Assembly (NCBI GenBank): GCA_016926135.1 | Contig: JAFGPH010000685.1 | Coordinates: forward strand, 1-8,336 | Direction: 5' to 3' | DNA from: Deltaproteobacteria bacterium | GTDB lineage: Bacteria > Desulfobacterota > DSM-4660 > Desulfatiglandales > HGW-15 | DNA: 8,336 bases | Shown here: piece by piece, positions 1 through 6,979 of the stretch | How the letters are laid out: every line of letters begins with the position of its first letter | Position numbering within the stretch: the stretch's first letter is position 1 | Notes under the pieces: generated by a model | Told to the model about the DNA's origin: nothing | What the model saw: only the letters and a program-made list of their open reading frames with translations | Database searches by the model: none | Made by a program: the position numbers and the translations under genes

Positions 1-120
1 GGTCTCGAAGGATATCAAACCATGAACGGATTGCCGCTGAGGGACTTAAACGGCAGGACACTCGAAATTCGCCGCGCCCCCGGCCAACCACGCCGGGCGG
101 ACCACTTATATTTAACTTAG
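1..120 (+). CDS. C-terminal fragment of a probable RRM-type RNA-binding protein
   Basis: The first frame is open from the window edge to a TAG at 118-120, giving 39 residues of a gene that begins outside the window. The fragment contains MNG followed by LNGRTLEI and then RRAPGQPRR. This resembles the last helix and strand of an RNA recognition motif (typical pattern: LNG..L.GR.L.V..A) plus a short basic tail. Only 15 bases separate its stop from the DEAD-box helicase start, and the helicase has its own Shine-Dalgarno, so co-transcription is likely. RRM proteins and DEAD-box helicases both remodel RNA, often in cold adaptation, which fits the pairing. The spacing between NG and GR is a few residues longer than usual and the RNP motifs are not visible, so the family call is an inference. 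A rival frame stops at 23-25 and would give a different, unrecognised tail. Confidence 0.5.
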   Translation, partial: GLEGYQTMNGLPLRDLNGRTLEIRRAPGQPRRADHLYLT

Positions 121-135
121 GGCAAAGGACTTCTA

Positions 136-1380
136 ATGACTTTTGAATCGTTCCATCTTCATCCCCATATCGAAGCGGGCATCCAGGCCATTGGCTACAC
201 TCTGCCCACCTCGATACAACTTCAAACCATTCCATCCATCCTCAAGGGCCGGGACGTCATGGGACTGGCCCAGACCGGCACCGGCAAAACAGCCGCCTTC
301 GTCCTTCCCATTCTGCAGCGTCTGATCGACGGGCGCGGAAAACAGGTCTGCGCCCTGATCCTCGCCCCGACCCGGGAACTGGCCGAGCAGATCCACGAGC
401 ACACACGTCAACTGGGCCGGTTTACCCAAATCAAGAGTGTCACCATTTACGGCGGCGTGAACAAGAACCCCCAAATCAGGGAGCTTCGTGAAGGAGCGCA
501 AATCGCCATCGCCTGCCCGGGACGCCTGCTCGACCTGATGGATCAGCGGGCGATAGACCTGTCGCACGTGGAGGTGCTCGTCTTGGACGAGGCAGACCGC
601 ATGTTCGATATGGGCTTTCTGCCGGATGTCCGGAAGATCATGAGACGCCTTCCCGTTCGTCGGCAGACGCTTCTCTTCTCCGCGACGATGCCCAACGACA
701 TCCGTGATCTGGCGCAGGAAATCCTGCACGACCCGGTCACCGTTCAGGTCGGCCGGGGCGCGCCGGTATCCACGGTCTCCCATGCCCTGTACCCGGTGGA
801 GAAGCACCTCAAGACAGCCCTCCTGATGAAGCTCCTGGAGCGCACGGACACGGAGTCGGTGCTTATCTTCACGCGCACCAAATACCGTGCGACACGCCTG
901 GCGGCCCAGATGAAGAGGGCCGGATTCCCGGTCACATCCCTTCAGGGCGACCTGTCACAGGAAAAGCGCCGCAAGGCCATCGGCGGTTTTCGCACCGGCA
1001 CATACCAGATCCTTGTGGCCACCGACATCGCCGCCCGCGGCCTCGATGTCTCCCGCATATCGCACGTGATCAATTACGACATGCCTGACACCGTCGACGC
1101 TTACACGCACCGCATCGGTCGAACAGGTCGCGCCACCAGGACCGGAGATGCATTTACCCTGGTGACACCCGAAGACAGGAGCCTTGTGTGGAACATCGAG
1201 CATGTGCTCGGTGAGGAGATGGAAACGCGCAAGATCGAGGGCTTCGATTACACCGTGCCGTCACCCGAAGGCGGTGCCGGATTCAGGCGTTCAGGATACC
1301 CCGATATCCGCAAGAGAACCATCCTCTATAGTTCGGGCAGGGTGAGAAGGCCCCGATCCCGCGTCATGGAGCGATTCTGA
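136..1380 (+). CDS. DEAD-box ATP-dependent RNA helicase (RhlE-like)
   Basis: A cytoplasmic ATP-dependent RNA helicase of 414 residues, likely acting in RNA unwinding, ribosome assembly or mRNA turnover. The full motif set is visible: Q motif with F6 and Q28, motif I AQTGTGKT (45-52), PTRELA (78-83), GG (106-107), CPGR (127-130), DEAD (151-154), SAT (182-184), TDIAARGLD (296-304) and HRIGRTGR (325-332). CPGR replaces the usual TPGR. After the second RecA domain there is only a short tail of about 70 residues ending in a basic stretch, so it lacks the long RNA-binding extensions of DeaD or DbpA and looks most like compact RhlE proteins. The ATG at 136 has AAAGGA six bases upstream. It follows a probable RRM protein gene by 15 bases. 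Subfamily assignment is less sure than the helicase call. Confidence 0.95.
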   Translation: MTFESFHLHPHIEAGIQAIGYTLPTSIQLQTIPSILKGRDVMGLAQTGTGKTAAFVLPILQRLIDGRGKQVCALILAPTRELAEQIHEHTRQLGRFTQIKSVTIYGGVNKNPQIRELREGAQIAIACPGRLLDLMDQRAIDLSHVEVLVLDEADRMFDMGFLPDVRKIMRRLPVRRQTLLFSATMPNDIRDLAQEILHDPVTVQVGRGAPVSTVSHALYPVEKHLKTALLMKLLERTDTESVLIFTRTKYRATRLAAQMKRAGFPVTSLQGDLSQEKRRKAIGGFRTGTYQILVATDIAARGLDVSRISHVINYDMPDTVDAYTHRIGRTGRATRTGDAFTLVTPEDRSLVWNIEHVLGEEMETRKIEGFDYTVPSPEGGAGFRRSGYPDIRKRTILYSSGRVRRPRSRVMERF

Positions 1381-1398
1381 ACCCCATTCTCCCGAGAA

Positions 1399-1410
1399 AT
1401 GATATATCAT
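1399..1410. promoter_or_regulatory. 12-base perfect AT-rich palindrome
   Basis: ATGATATATCAT reads identically on both strands. It lies 19 bases after the helicase stop and upstream of the methyltransferase. It could be an operator half-site pair or simply chance. No convincing -35 element accompanies it. Confidence 0.2.
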
Positions 1411-1466
1411 GCAGGATGGGACGTGCCCTGCACGAAGCCGACTGCGCGGGAAGGGGGCTCTCGGCA

Positions 1467-2177
1467 TTGGAAACAAGTGCCGGAGAAAAACGCCGGATCC
1501 TGATTGAGAGAATACCAGGGCCTTTTGCTTCCATCTATGAGAAGGCCACCGGGATGGTCGTGGAGACCTACTATGTTCCTCTGGCCGAAGAAATCGTTCT
1601 GACCTTGGGGACCGGAAGGGTCCTGGACCTGGGGACCGGTCCCGGCCATCTTCCCATTGAGATCGTCAAGAGATCCCCGTCCATCCGGGTCGACGGGATT
1701 GATTTGAGCCGTGCCCTGATACAAAGGGCCCGATCCAATGCCTCCAGGGCCGGTGTGGCGGAACGGCTCCACTTTGAAGTCGGAAATGCGTCCAGGCTGA
1801 GATTCGCCGATCAGTCCTATGATATGGTGATCAGCACGGGGATGCTGCATGCCTTGAAAGACCCCGTGCAGGTCTTGAGGGAATGTGACAGGCTATTGAG
1901 ACCAGGGGCGCAGGCATGGATATTCGACCCTGCCCGGGTGTGCTCTTGCGTGGATATCCGGAAATGGAAGGGGACCTTCACCCTGTGGGAGCGGCTCATG
2001 TATTTGCTTTTCCTGGGCTTTGCGCGGGTCAGTCCCGGCAGAACCTACGATCGCAGGCAGGTTATTGCTATGATCGAGGCCACGCGGTTCCGGGACTATG
2101 AGATCCGGCAGGAGGGAGGGGAGCTGAGAATCAAGCTGATCAAGGCTGTTCCCCGGCCGGGAGTCGGCTACCAGTAG
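1467..2177 (+). CDS. class I SAM-dependent methyltransferase
   Basis: A cytoplasmic methyltransferase of the Methyltransf_11/UbiE-like fold; the substrate cannot be told from sequence. Counting from the chosen start (236 residues), motif I VLDLGTGPG lies at 52-60, the acidic residue D79 in GIDLS would bind the SAM ribose, and a GNASRLRF stretch followed by a YDMVIS segment forms motifs post-II and IV. The C-terminal part has a hydrophobic patch (LMYLLFLGFA) that might contact a lipid or another protein. Start choice: TTG at 1467 has AAGGGGG nine bases upstream. The longer ATG start at 1416 (253 residues) has no usable ribosome binding site, and its extra 17 residues do not look conserved. The gene follows the helicase by 86 bases on the same strand. 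Its last 10 bases overlap the end of the convergent lipoprotein gene. Confidence 0.85.
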   Translation: METSAGEKRRILIERIPGPFASIYEKATGMVVETYYVPLAEEIVLTLGTGRVLDLGTGPGHLPIEIVKRSPSIRVDGIDLSRALIQRARSNASRAGVAERLHFEVGNASRLRFADQSYDMVISTGMLHALKDPVQVLRECDRLLRPGAQAWIFDPARVCSCVDIRKWKGTFTLWERLMYLLFLGFARVSPGRTYDRRQVIAMIEATRFRDYEIRQEGGELRIKLIKAVPRPGVGYQ

Positions 2178-2701
2178 TAGCGGTAGGGGCGATGGCGATG
2201 ATGATAATAGGGCCGGGCCCCATAGTAATAGTAGACCCTCGGATAGGCGGGATACACGTAGGTCGGTCTTTCAATGACGGTGACTTCGGGGTCCCTGCAA
2301 ATCTCTTCAACGGTCTCGCTGACCAGTTTTCCATCCTGCCAGTTTCGTTTGGTCACTCTCCGGCAGTTCGTCTTCTCATTTACGGCCCCCGGGACGGCTT
2401 CCACGGCTGAACCGCTCCTGTCGTAATAGACAACCGGTTTGTCGTTGCGGGCCGCATCCCGCGCCGCGTCATAATCCTGGTCCACGGCATTGCCTACAAG
2501 CCCGCCAAGGATGGTTCCCGCAGCAAGGCCGATCAGGGTGCCCGCTGTATTATGGCCGATGGCCTGCCCGATCAGGGCTCCGGTGCCCGCGCCGATGAGT
2601 GCCCCCGTCTGGGTGTTGTAGCGGTCAGGGGGATAGTGGGCACAGGAAACACACAAAGCAGACAGAATTACAAGGATTGTGATGAGCCGGATGCGCTTCA
2701 T
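2168..2701 (-). CDS. glycine-zipper outer-membrane lipoprotein (17 kDa antigen/SlyB-like)
   Basis: A predicted 177-residue exported lipoprotein. The N-terminus is basic (MKRIR) followed by a hydrophobic stretch ending SALCVSC, with C20 as the likely lipidated residue. The -3 position is Cys rather than Leu, so the lipobox is imperfect. Residues about 32-75 form a glycine zipper with repeated small-x3-small spacing (GALIGAGTG, GTLIGLAAG, GGLVGNAVD), as in 17 kDa surface antigen and SlyB proteins that sit in the outer membrane. A cysteine pair (NCRR and EICRD) flanks a soluble segment like the 17 kDa antigen C-domain and may form a disulfide. The last 30 or so residues are very rich in Tyr, His, Pro and Arg. 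ATG at 2701 was chosen because AAGGAG lies 11 bases upstream; an in-frame ATG at 2728 has no ribosome site. The role is probably envelope structure or stress, by family only. Confidence 0.85.
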   Translation of the reverse strand: MKRIRLITILVILSALCVSCAHYPPDRYNTQTGALIGAGTGALIGQAIGHNTAGTLIGLAAGTILGGLVGNAVDQDYDAARDAARNDKPVVYYDRSGSAVEAVPGAVNEKTNCRRVTKRNWQDGKLVSETVEEICRDPEVTVIERPTYVYPAYPRVYYYYGARPYYHHRHRPYRYYW

Positions 2702-2911
2702 GCCTCTCAAGTCTCCTTTCACGGACATCTCAACCGGCAGCCGAAAACGGGTGCCCCGGATAAAGATGCATCACCTCTCTGAAAGCTTAGACGTGTGAAG
2801 GACGAAAGGGTTTACCCGGATCGTGTGGGAGGGGACTCTTTCATCTTGATCAGGGTGTCAATCATCTCTCCAAGGAGCACCCCCGTCCCCCCCCACGCTG
2901 GAGGCTTTCCG

Positions 2912-4165
2912 CTATTTCTTCTTCGTCTTCTTCTTCATATGGGCTCGAACCGCCTTCAACTCATCATCGGTCCGGCAGATCTCTTCGGCCTGAATGGACA
3001 CAAAGGTCTTGGGCATGGCAAAACCGTATTTTTCGTCGAAAACGGTCTCACCCCAGAGGCAGTCCTCAACGACGGAGTGGTCCTCACCCCGCATGATCTT
3101 CCATCCCTCAGGGGTTTCCCACGCAAGGGGCGCCCTTTCAACAGCCTTAATGATCTTGCCTGCATTGATGGACCCTGCACGCTGGGCCGCCGCCTTGATG
3201 AAAAGCACGCCTGCGTAACTCTCTCCCGCCATGTAGTCAGGGTAATCCTTGAACCGCTCACGATAGGTCTTGACAAATCTGCGGTTCATGGGGGAATCGG
3301 GCGAGGTAAAAAAATACCGCGAAGAGACATAGACGCCCTGAGGCATGTCCTTGCCCATGGGGACGAGCACCTCCAGTGCCCCTGCAACAGGGAAAGCGAA
3401 CTTGACCTTGTTGAACAGGCCGGTAGGCAGGGCCTGCCGGATGAAGTTCACCGCATCCCCTGCTCCCCACAGGGGGGACCACACGGCATCCGGTTTGACC
3501 TCATTCAGCTTCTTGATGTACTCACTGTAATCCTTGGCGAGGAACTTGGGGAAAAGCTCCCCCACGATCTCCACGTCGGGCCGGAGCTCCTTCAGCTTGG
3601 TCTTGAAGGAGTTCCACGATGAGTGGCCGTAGGAATAGTCGGGGGCAATGCACATGTACCTCTTGTAGGGTTTGGAGGCCATGAGATAAGCCCCCGACCG
3701 GGAATGCATCATGGCATTGCTGAGGGTGCTGAAGACGTACGGGTGGAGCTTCTCCCCGGTGAATTCATCCGCCGCCGCCTGGGTGAGGATGAGGATCTTC
3801 TTGTGCTGCTTGGCGATCTCCATCAAGGCCATGGCAATGCCGCTCGACGTGGGCCCTATGAGGAAGTCCACCTTGTCCTTGGTGATGAACCGTTTGGCGA
3901 TGGCCACCGCATTGTCCTTGTTGAGCTTGGTGTCTTCGTACAGAGCCTCCACCTTCCTGCCCAGGATTCCTCCCTGGGCATTGATTTCGTCTACGGCCAT
4001 CTGTATGGCCTGGTTTCCATGGACGCCGTATCCACCCATCGGGCCTGTGGTAATGAACATGGCCCCGATTTTGATCGGTTGGGCGGAAAGGGAACCCGGG
4101 ACAAGCAGAAGGGCTATGCCCACGCAGAGCCCACAAAACACCATCACTCTTTTCCTGGATGACAT
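2912..4165 (-). CDS. LivK-type ABC transporter periplasmic substrate-binding protein
   Basis: A periplasmic binding protein of 417 residues in the Peripla_BP_6 (branched-chain amino acid/amide) family. It captures a solute for an ABC importer; the ligand is unknown. The signal peptide is clear: basic MSSRKR, hydrophobic core at about 7-24, cleavage after LSA at 28. The mature start IKIGAMFITTGPMGGYG is the typical first strand and loop. It is followed by the AVDEINAQGGILGRK segment and a GPTSSG ligand-side loop. The protein ends in a lysine-rich tail (MKKKTKKK). ATG at 4165 has a perfect AAGGAGG five bases upstream. The frame stays open to 4654, but that extension has no coding character. No Liv permease or LivF/LivG gene is in the window; the nearest ATPase gene is divergent and of another class. 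A candidate promoter lies about 185 bases upstream. Confidence 0.92.
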   Translation of the reverse strand: MSSRKRVMVFCGLCVGIALLLVPGSLSAQPIKIGAMFITTGPMGGYGVHGNQAIQMAVDEINAQGGILGRKVEALYEDTKLNKDNAVAIAKRFITKDKVDFLIGPTSSGIAMALMEIAKQHKKILILTQAAADEFTGEKLHPYVFSTLSNAMMHSRSGAYLMASKPYKRYMCIAPDYSYGHSSWNSFKTKLKELRPDVEIVGELFPKFLAKDYSEYIKKLNEVKPDAVWSPLWGAGDAVNFIRQALPTGLFNKVKFAFPVAGALEVLVPMGKDMPQGVYVSSRYFFTSPDSPMNRRFVKTYRERFKDYPDYMAGESYAGVLFIKAAAQRAGSINAGKIIKAVERAPLAWETPEGWKIMRGEDHSVVEDCLWGETVFDEKYGFAMPKTFVSIQAEEICRTDDELKAVRAHMKKKTKKK

Positions 4166-4250
4166 CGAAACCTCCTTTTCGGCAAATGGGTTTTGTTTGG
4201 GAAAATTGGGGAAATCCTGAACCGCTGTGTGGCAGACTCCTGAGAGACGG

Positions 4251-4273
4251 ATGCTTCCTCCTCTAAGGAGCAT
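4251..4273 (-). promoter_or_regulatory. bulged stem-loop in binding-protein 5' leader
   Basis: On the minus strand ATGCTCCT can pair with AGGAAGCAT, giving an 8-base-pair stem with one bulged A and a 6-base loop, about 90 bases before the start codon. The CTCCTT at its 5' side is also complementary to AAGGAG in the gene's ribosome binding site. Competing pairing is therefore possible, but the match is short. Confidence 0.3.
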
Positions 4274-4357
4274 GAAAGACGGAATTTGCGGGGTTTCTCC
4301 ACGGGCACATCCCCTTTGAAGGACTGCGGGGCAGCTGGTCAACGGTTTTATGATGGG

Positions 4358-4386
4358 AAGATACCCGCATGATCCTGTGTTGTCAA
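4358..4386 (-). promoter_or_regulatory. sigma-70-like promoter for LivK-type gene
   Basis: On the minus strand a perfect TTGACA (4381-4386) is followed after exactly 17 bases by TATCTT (4358-4363), which matches TATAAT at four of six positions. The predicted start of transcription is near 4351, leaving a leader of about 185 bases before the ATG at 4165. Confidence 0.55.
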
Positions 4387-4617
4387 TCAGAAGCGCCGGG
4401 GCCAAAGCGGAAGGGTCGGGCTGGAAAGAAAACGCAAAACAGGGTAAGATCTCTATGTCGGGCCTGTAGGAAGGGCAACCGGGTCCTGTTTCATAAGGCA
4501 CCTCAGAAACCCGTGCGGCCTGGACGACCAACCTGCACGGCCCTTTGAGCGGTGGATGGTTCCATTCACAACGAAAGGGGTTTTTCGGGTATTTGAGAAA
4601 CAGGACACCAGACGTCC

Positions 4618-5394
4618 ATGACCGGGGAAACGGTGATGAATACCGAGGCGGCACACACAGGGGAACCCATCGTGGAGATCATCGATCTTCACAAGTGGTT
4701 CGGGGACCTGCACGTCCTCCGGGGCATTGACCTGACGGTGCGCAGACAGGAGCGCATTGTCATATGCGGGCCTTCGGGATCAGGGAAATCCACGCTGATA
4801 CGCTGTATCAACGGGCTCGAAAGGTACCAGAGGGGTCGCATCATCGTGGACGGCAAGGAGATCAGCGACAATCTCAGGAACATCGAAAAGATTCGCACCG
4901 AGGTGGGCATGGTCTTTCAGCACTTCAATCTCTTTCCCCATCTCACGATCCTCGGGAATCTCACCCTGGGCCCCGTGCGGGTTCGAAAGGTACCCCGGAA
5001 AGAGGCGGAAGACGCGGCCATGGCCTTTCTGGAAAAAGTGCACATTGCCGAGCAGGCGCACAAATACCCCGCAGAGCTCTCGGGCGGCCAAAAACAGAGG
5101 GTGGCCATTGCCAGAAGCCTCTGCATGAAACCCAGGGTAATGCTTTTCGATGAACCCACCTCCGCCCTGGATCCGGAGATGATCAAGGAGGTGTTGGACG
5201 TCATGATCGAACTGGCCCGGGAGGGCATGACCATGATGGTAGTCACCCACGAGATGGGTTTCGCCAGGAACGTGGCTCACAGGGTGCTGTTCATGGACGC
5301 CGGCAGGGTCGTCGAGGAAGGCGCTCCGGAGGAATTCTTCGACAAACCGAGGCACGAACGGACCAGGCTCTTCCTGAGTCGGGTCCTCCGCTGA
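4618..5394 (+). CDS. GlnQ-type polar amino acid ABC transporter ATP-binding protein
   Basis: The cytoplasmic ATPase subunit of a polar amino acid importer, 258 residues, usual for the family with a short extra N-terminus. Walker A is GPSGSGKST (51-59), Q-loop Q101 in [11 protein letters not shown], signature LSGGQKQR (154-161), Walker B VMLFDEP (174-180) with catalytic E179, D-loop ALD (183-185) and H-loop H211 in VVTHEMGFA. The [20 protein letters not shown] opening and the [11 protein letters not shown] segment are typical of the GlnQ/AapP group. Start choice is open: ATG 4618 has only AGGA at 12 bases, and ATG 4636 has GGGGA at 7 bases. Neither has a strong site, and the conserved domain begins after both. 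No permease or cognate binding protein is adjacent: the divergent neighbour is a LivK-type protein, and downstream is a convergent unrelated gene. The partner subunits are probably encoded elsewhere. Confidence 0.93.
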   Translation: MTGETVMNTEAAHTGEPIVEIIDLHKWFGDLHVLRGIDLTVRRQERIVICGPSGSGKSTLIRCINGLERYQRGRIIVDGKEISDNLRNIEKIRTEVGMVFQHFNLFPHLTILGNLTLGPVRVRKVPRKEAEDAAMAFLEKVHIAEQAHKYPAELSGGQKQRVAIARSLCMKPRVMLFDEPTSALDPEMIKEVLDVMIELAREGMTMMVVTHEMGFARNVAHRVLFMDAGRVVEEGAPEEFFDKPRHERTRLFLSRVLR

Positions 5395-5440
5395 GCCCGG
5401 AATGCCTCTTGCGCCCTTCACTGCCGGTTCGAAGGCCAGT

Positions 5441-6808
5441 CTACGAGAAGTACTCCCGGACCTGCTCCATCTCGCGTTTCACACGGTCCACAATCTCCGG
5501 GATAGCGTCCGGCTCCAACCCCAACAGGCGGACCGAGTCCGCGCCGAAAACGTCTGTTTCCTGGTCTTCCCCGAGGTCGTATCCCATGGATCTGGCCAGC
5601 AGGTTTGCAGCATGGACGATAAGCAATGCCTTGGTGATGGGGTCTGCCTTCTCCAGGCTATCGTGGTGTGAGGCTACCAGAATATACTCGATCGAGAACT
5701 TCCAGAGCTTGAGAAGGGAAGCCCCGAACTTGCCGTGGTACAGGGTCAGGGTACTCAGGATCTCTCCCCTGTCCACATTTTCCCCCAGCTTCTTCTGCCT
5801 CTGGAGTTCCCCGATGGTCTGGAGAAGAACCAGCTTCCCGATATCATGAAGAAGACCCAGGGTGAAGGGATCTTCAGAGAGGACCAGATTCAGGCTCTCC
5901 GATATGCCCTGCGATGCGTAGGCGCAGGCCAGGGAGTGCTCCCAGAGCATTTCCAGGATTCCCAGGATGGATCTGTTTTTGGTGGCGAACAGGGCCCGGT
6001 GCAGAATGACGTCGGCATAGCGCTTCGTGGTGTTCAATCCCAGCCTGCCGATGGCCTGCTCCAGGGTCTTGTGCATGGTGAACCCCCTGTAGTAGGGGGA
6101 ATTGGAAATGCTGATGAGCTTTGAGGAAAGGGCCGCATCCTGCTTCAGGAGATTGGCGATCTCCTGGAGGCCCGCCCCCTTTTCAATGAGCTCCCTGAAT
6201 TTGTGGCTCATCTTCGGGTGTGTCGGCAGGTCGATTTCTCCCCTTTTGAAAACAAATACGATTTCCTGGAGGATATCCCCCGGACTTGCCTGCAGGGAAT
6301 CTCCCTCGGGCACATCCTCCCTTCTCCCGGACTCCTTGAGACGCCTCTCCAGATCGGTGTTGCGTTCCTTGAGGGTGAAAAGGGCCTGGCGCATCATCTC
6401 CTTGTCTCTAGCCTCCGCCACAGCCCTTTTCACCGTGTAGTTGAGAACCTCCAGGTAGGCGCCTGTCCTCACGATGCACCCTGACGCACCCACCTGATCC
6501 ATGAGCTCACCGATCCCTTTGCCGTTTTGAGGGTTCGTGAGAAGGACAATGGGCACACCGGAGCGCTTCAGGATGTTCAGCGGCACATCCGCCAGGCCCC
6601 CTCCGGCCACATCCGTGTCAAGAACCAGGGCGCAAGGCTTTTCAGGTACACTGTGAAGAAGGTCGAGGGACGGGATGGTGGCGCTTCTGTACTGGTCTCC
6701 GAAGGCCCCGGCGACCTCACCGGCCCGATCAGGGTCCGGGGTAACGATCAGGATCAGTTCTTTTCGCACTTGGCCTTGTCCACCGTTTTTTGAGGGATCA
6801 GGGTTCAT
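5441..6808 (-). CDS. degenerate receiver-HDOD signalling protein
   Basis: A cytoplasmic signalling protein of 455 residues. Residues about 17-130 follow a response-regulator receiver fold: LILIVTPDPD, LVLDTDV with D64 at the phosphoacceptor position, VPIVLLT with T91, then CIVRTGAYLEVL. The acidic pair before D25 is replaced by T23-P24 and the conserved Lys by R114, so phosphorylation is doubtful. A charged, probably coiled-coil linker spans about 130-160. An HDOD domain starts near 178, with SNSPYY (235-240) and AIGRLGL (252-258). Its HD-type histidines are kept: H291, H321-D322 in LLHDIGK, H358, and H381-H382. HDOD proteins regulate motility, cell cycle or second-messenger circuits, mostly without known enzymatic activity. 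ATG 6808 has a poor ribosome site but lies 3 bases after the stop of a small ORF that may couple its translation. The gene converges with the ATPase gene 46 bases away. Confidence 0.9.
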   Translation of the reverse strand: MNPDPSKNGGQGQVRKELILIVTPDPDRAGEVAGAFGDQYRSATIPSLDLLHSVPEKPCALVLDTDVAGGGLADVPLNILKRSGVPIVLLTNPQNGKGIGELMDQVGASGCIVRTGAYLEVLNYTVKRAVAEARDKEMMRQALFTLKERNTDLERRLKESGRREDVPEGDSLQASPGDILQEIVFVFKRGEIDLPTHPKMSHKFRELIEKGAGLQEIANLLKQDAALSSKLISISNSPYYRGFTMHKTLEQAIGRLGLNTTKRYADVILHRALFATKNRSILGILEMLWEHSLACAYASQGISESLNLVLSEDPFTLGLLHDIGKLVLLQTIGELQRQKKLGENVDRGEILSTLTLYHGKFGASLLKLWKFSIEYILVASHHDSLEKADPITKALLIVHAANLLARSMGYDLGEDQETDVFGADSVRLLGLEPDAIPEIVDRVKREMEQVREYFS

Positions 6809-6811
6809 AAA

Positions 6812-6979
6812 TCATCTCTGGGGAATCAGACGAATGGTCAAAACGGCCGTCGGGGGCGGACGGCTTCGTCCCGGCATGTTCAAAAAATCGGCATTCGCCT
6901 CCAAATCCTTAATCTTTTCTGCTGGCTGGATGCTTTTTCCGGGCGAAAGCTGATCCGTCCAGGCTTGTCTCTCGATCAT
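6812..6979 (-). CDS. possible 55-codon small protein between CULT and HDOD genes
   Basis: The ATG at 6979 overlaps the TGA of the CULT gene (ATGA), and the TGA at 6812-6814 ends 3 bases before the HDOD ATG. The product would be 55 residues, basic, with no membrane segment or known motif. It has an acidic-basic middle part (AEKIKDLEANADF) and a proline-rich stretch (RSRPPPTA). There is no Shine-Dalgarno, so expression would depend on coupling to the upstream gene. The tight fit at both ends is the main support. A terminator-like hairpin lies inside it, which argues either against it or for attenuation. Not recognised as any family; it may be chance. Confidence 0.4.
   Translation of the reverse strand: MIERQAWTDQLSPGKSIQPAEKIKDLEANADFLNMPGRSRPPPTAVLTIRLIPQR
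6840..6864 (-). terminator. weak terminator or attenuator-like hairpin
   Basis: On the minus strand GCCGTC and GACGGC form a 6-base-pair GC-rich stem around a 7-base loop, followed two bases later by TTTT. The U-run is short. It sits about 30 bases before the HDOD start, so it would end CULT transcripts early or modulate read-through into HDOD. Confidence 0.25.

Larger units (their letters stand above)
4166..4617. other. 452-base divergent intergenic region
   Basis: It separates the LivK-type binding protein (minus) from the GlnQ-type ATPase (plus). On the minus strand it holds a sigma-70-like promoter (4358-4386) and a bulged hairpin (4251-4273) in the resulting leader. Nothing convincing was seen as a plus-strand promoter for the ATPase. 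CCGTGC at 4511-4516 and GCACGG at 4535-4540 could pair across an 18-base loop. The minus-strand frame is open throughout, but no start with a ribosome site or recognisable protein was found. Confidence 0.6.

Noticed and set aside
75..99. GC-rich bulged hairpin that might be a terminator
   Set aside because: It lies inside the open frame ending at 120, has a 2-base bulge and no T-run after it.
2812..2880. Short minus-strand peptide (MIDTLIKMKESPPTRSG at its end) after the binding-protein gene
   Set aside because: It looks protein-like and could be a remnant, but it is 17-22 residues, the ATG has GGAG only two bases away, and no family is recognisable.
2795..3622. 275-codon open frame on the plus strand
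   Set aside because: It is antisense to the binding-protein gene, which has a signal peptide, a perfect ribosome site and clear family motifs; the plus-strand product resembles nothing.
4231..4250. TGGCAG resembling a -24 box
   Set aside because: No TTGC follows at the required spacing.
4200..4330. Glycine-riboswitch-like fragments (GGAGA, CTCTCAGG) in the leader of the LivK-type gene
   Set aside because: The conserved core around CCGAAGG and the order of stems are missing; the matches are short and likely chance.
4521..4536. Possible sigma-54 promoter before the GlnQ-type gene
   Set aside because: GG and GC are 11 rather than 10 bases apart and the flanking bases do not fit.
4166..4654. 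Upstream extension of the binding-protein frame (163 extra codons)
   Set aside because: The signal peptide and AAGGAGG define the start at 4165, and a promoter lies within the extension.
5395..5440. Possible bidirectional terminator between the convergent ATPase and HDOD genes
   Set aside because: Only a short bulged stem can form and there is no T-run on either strand.
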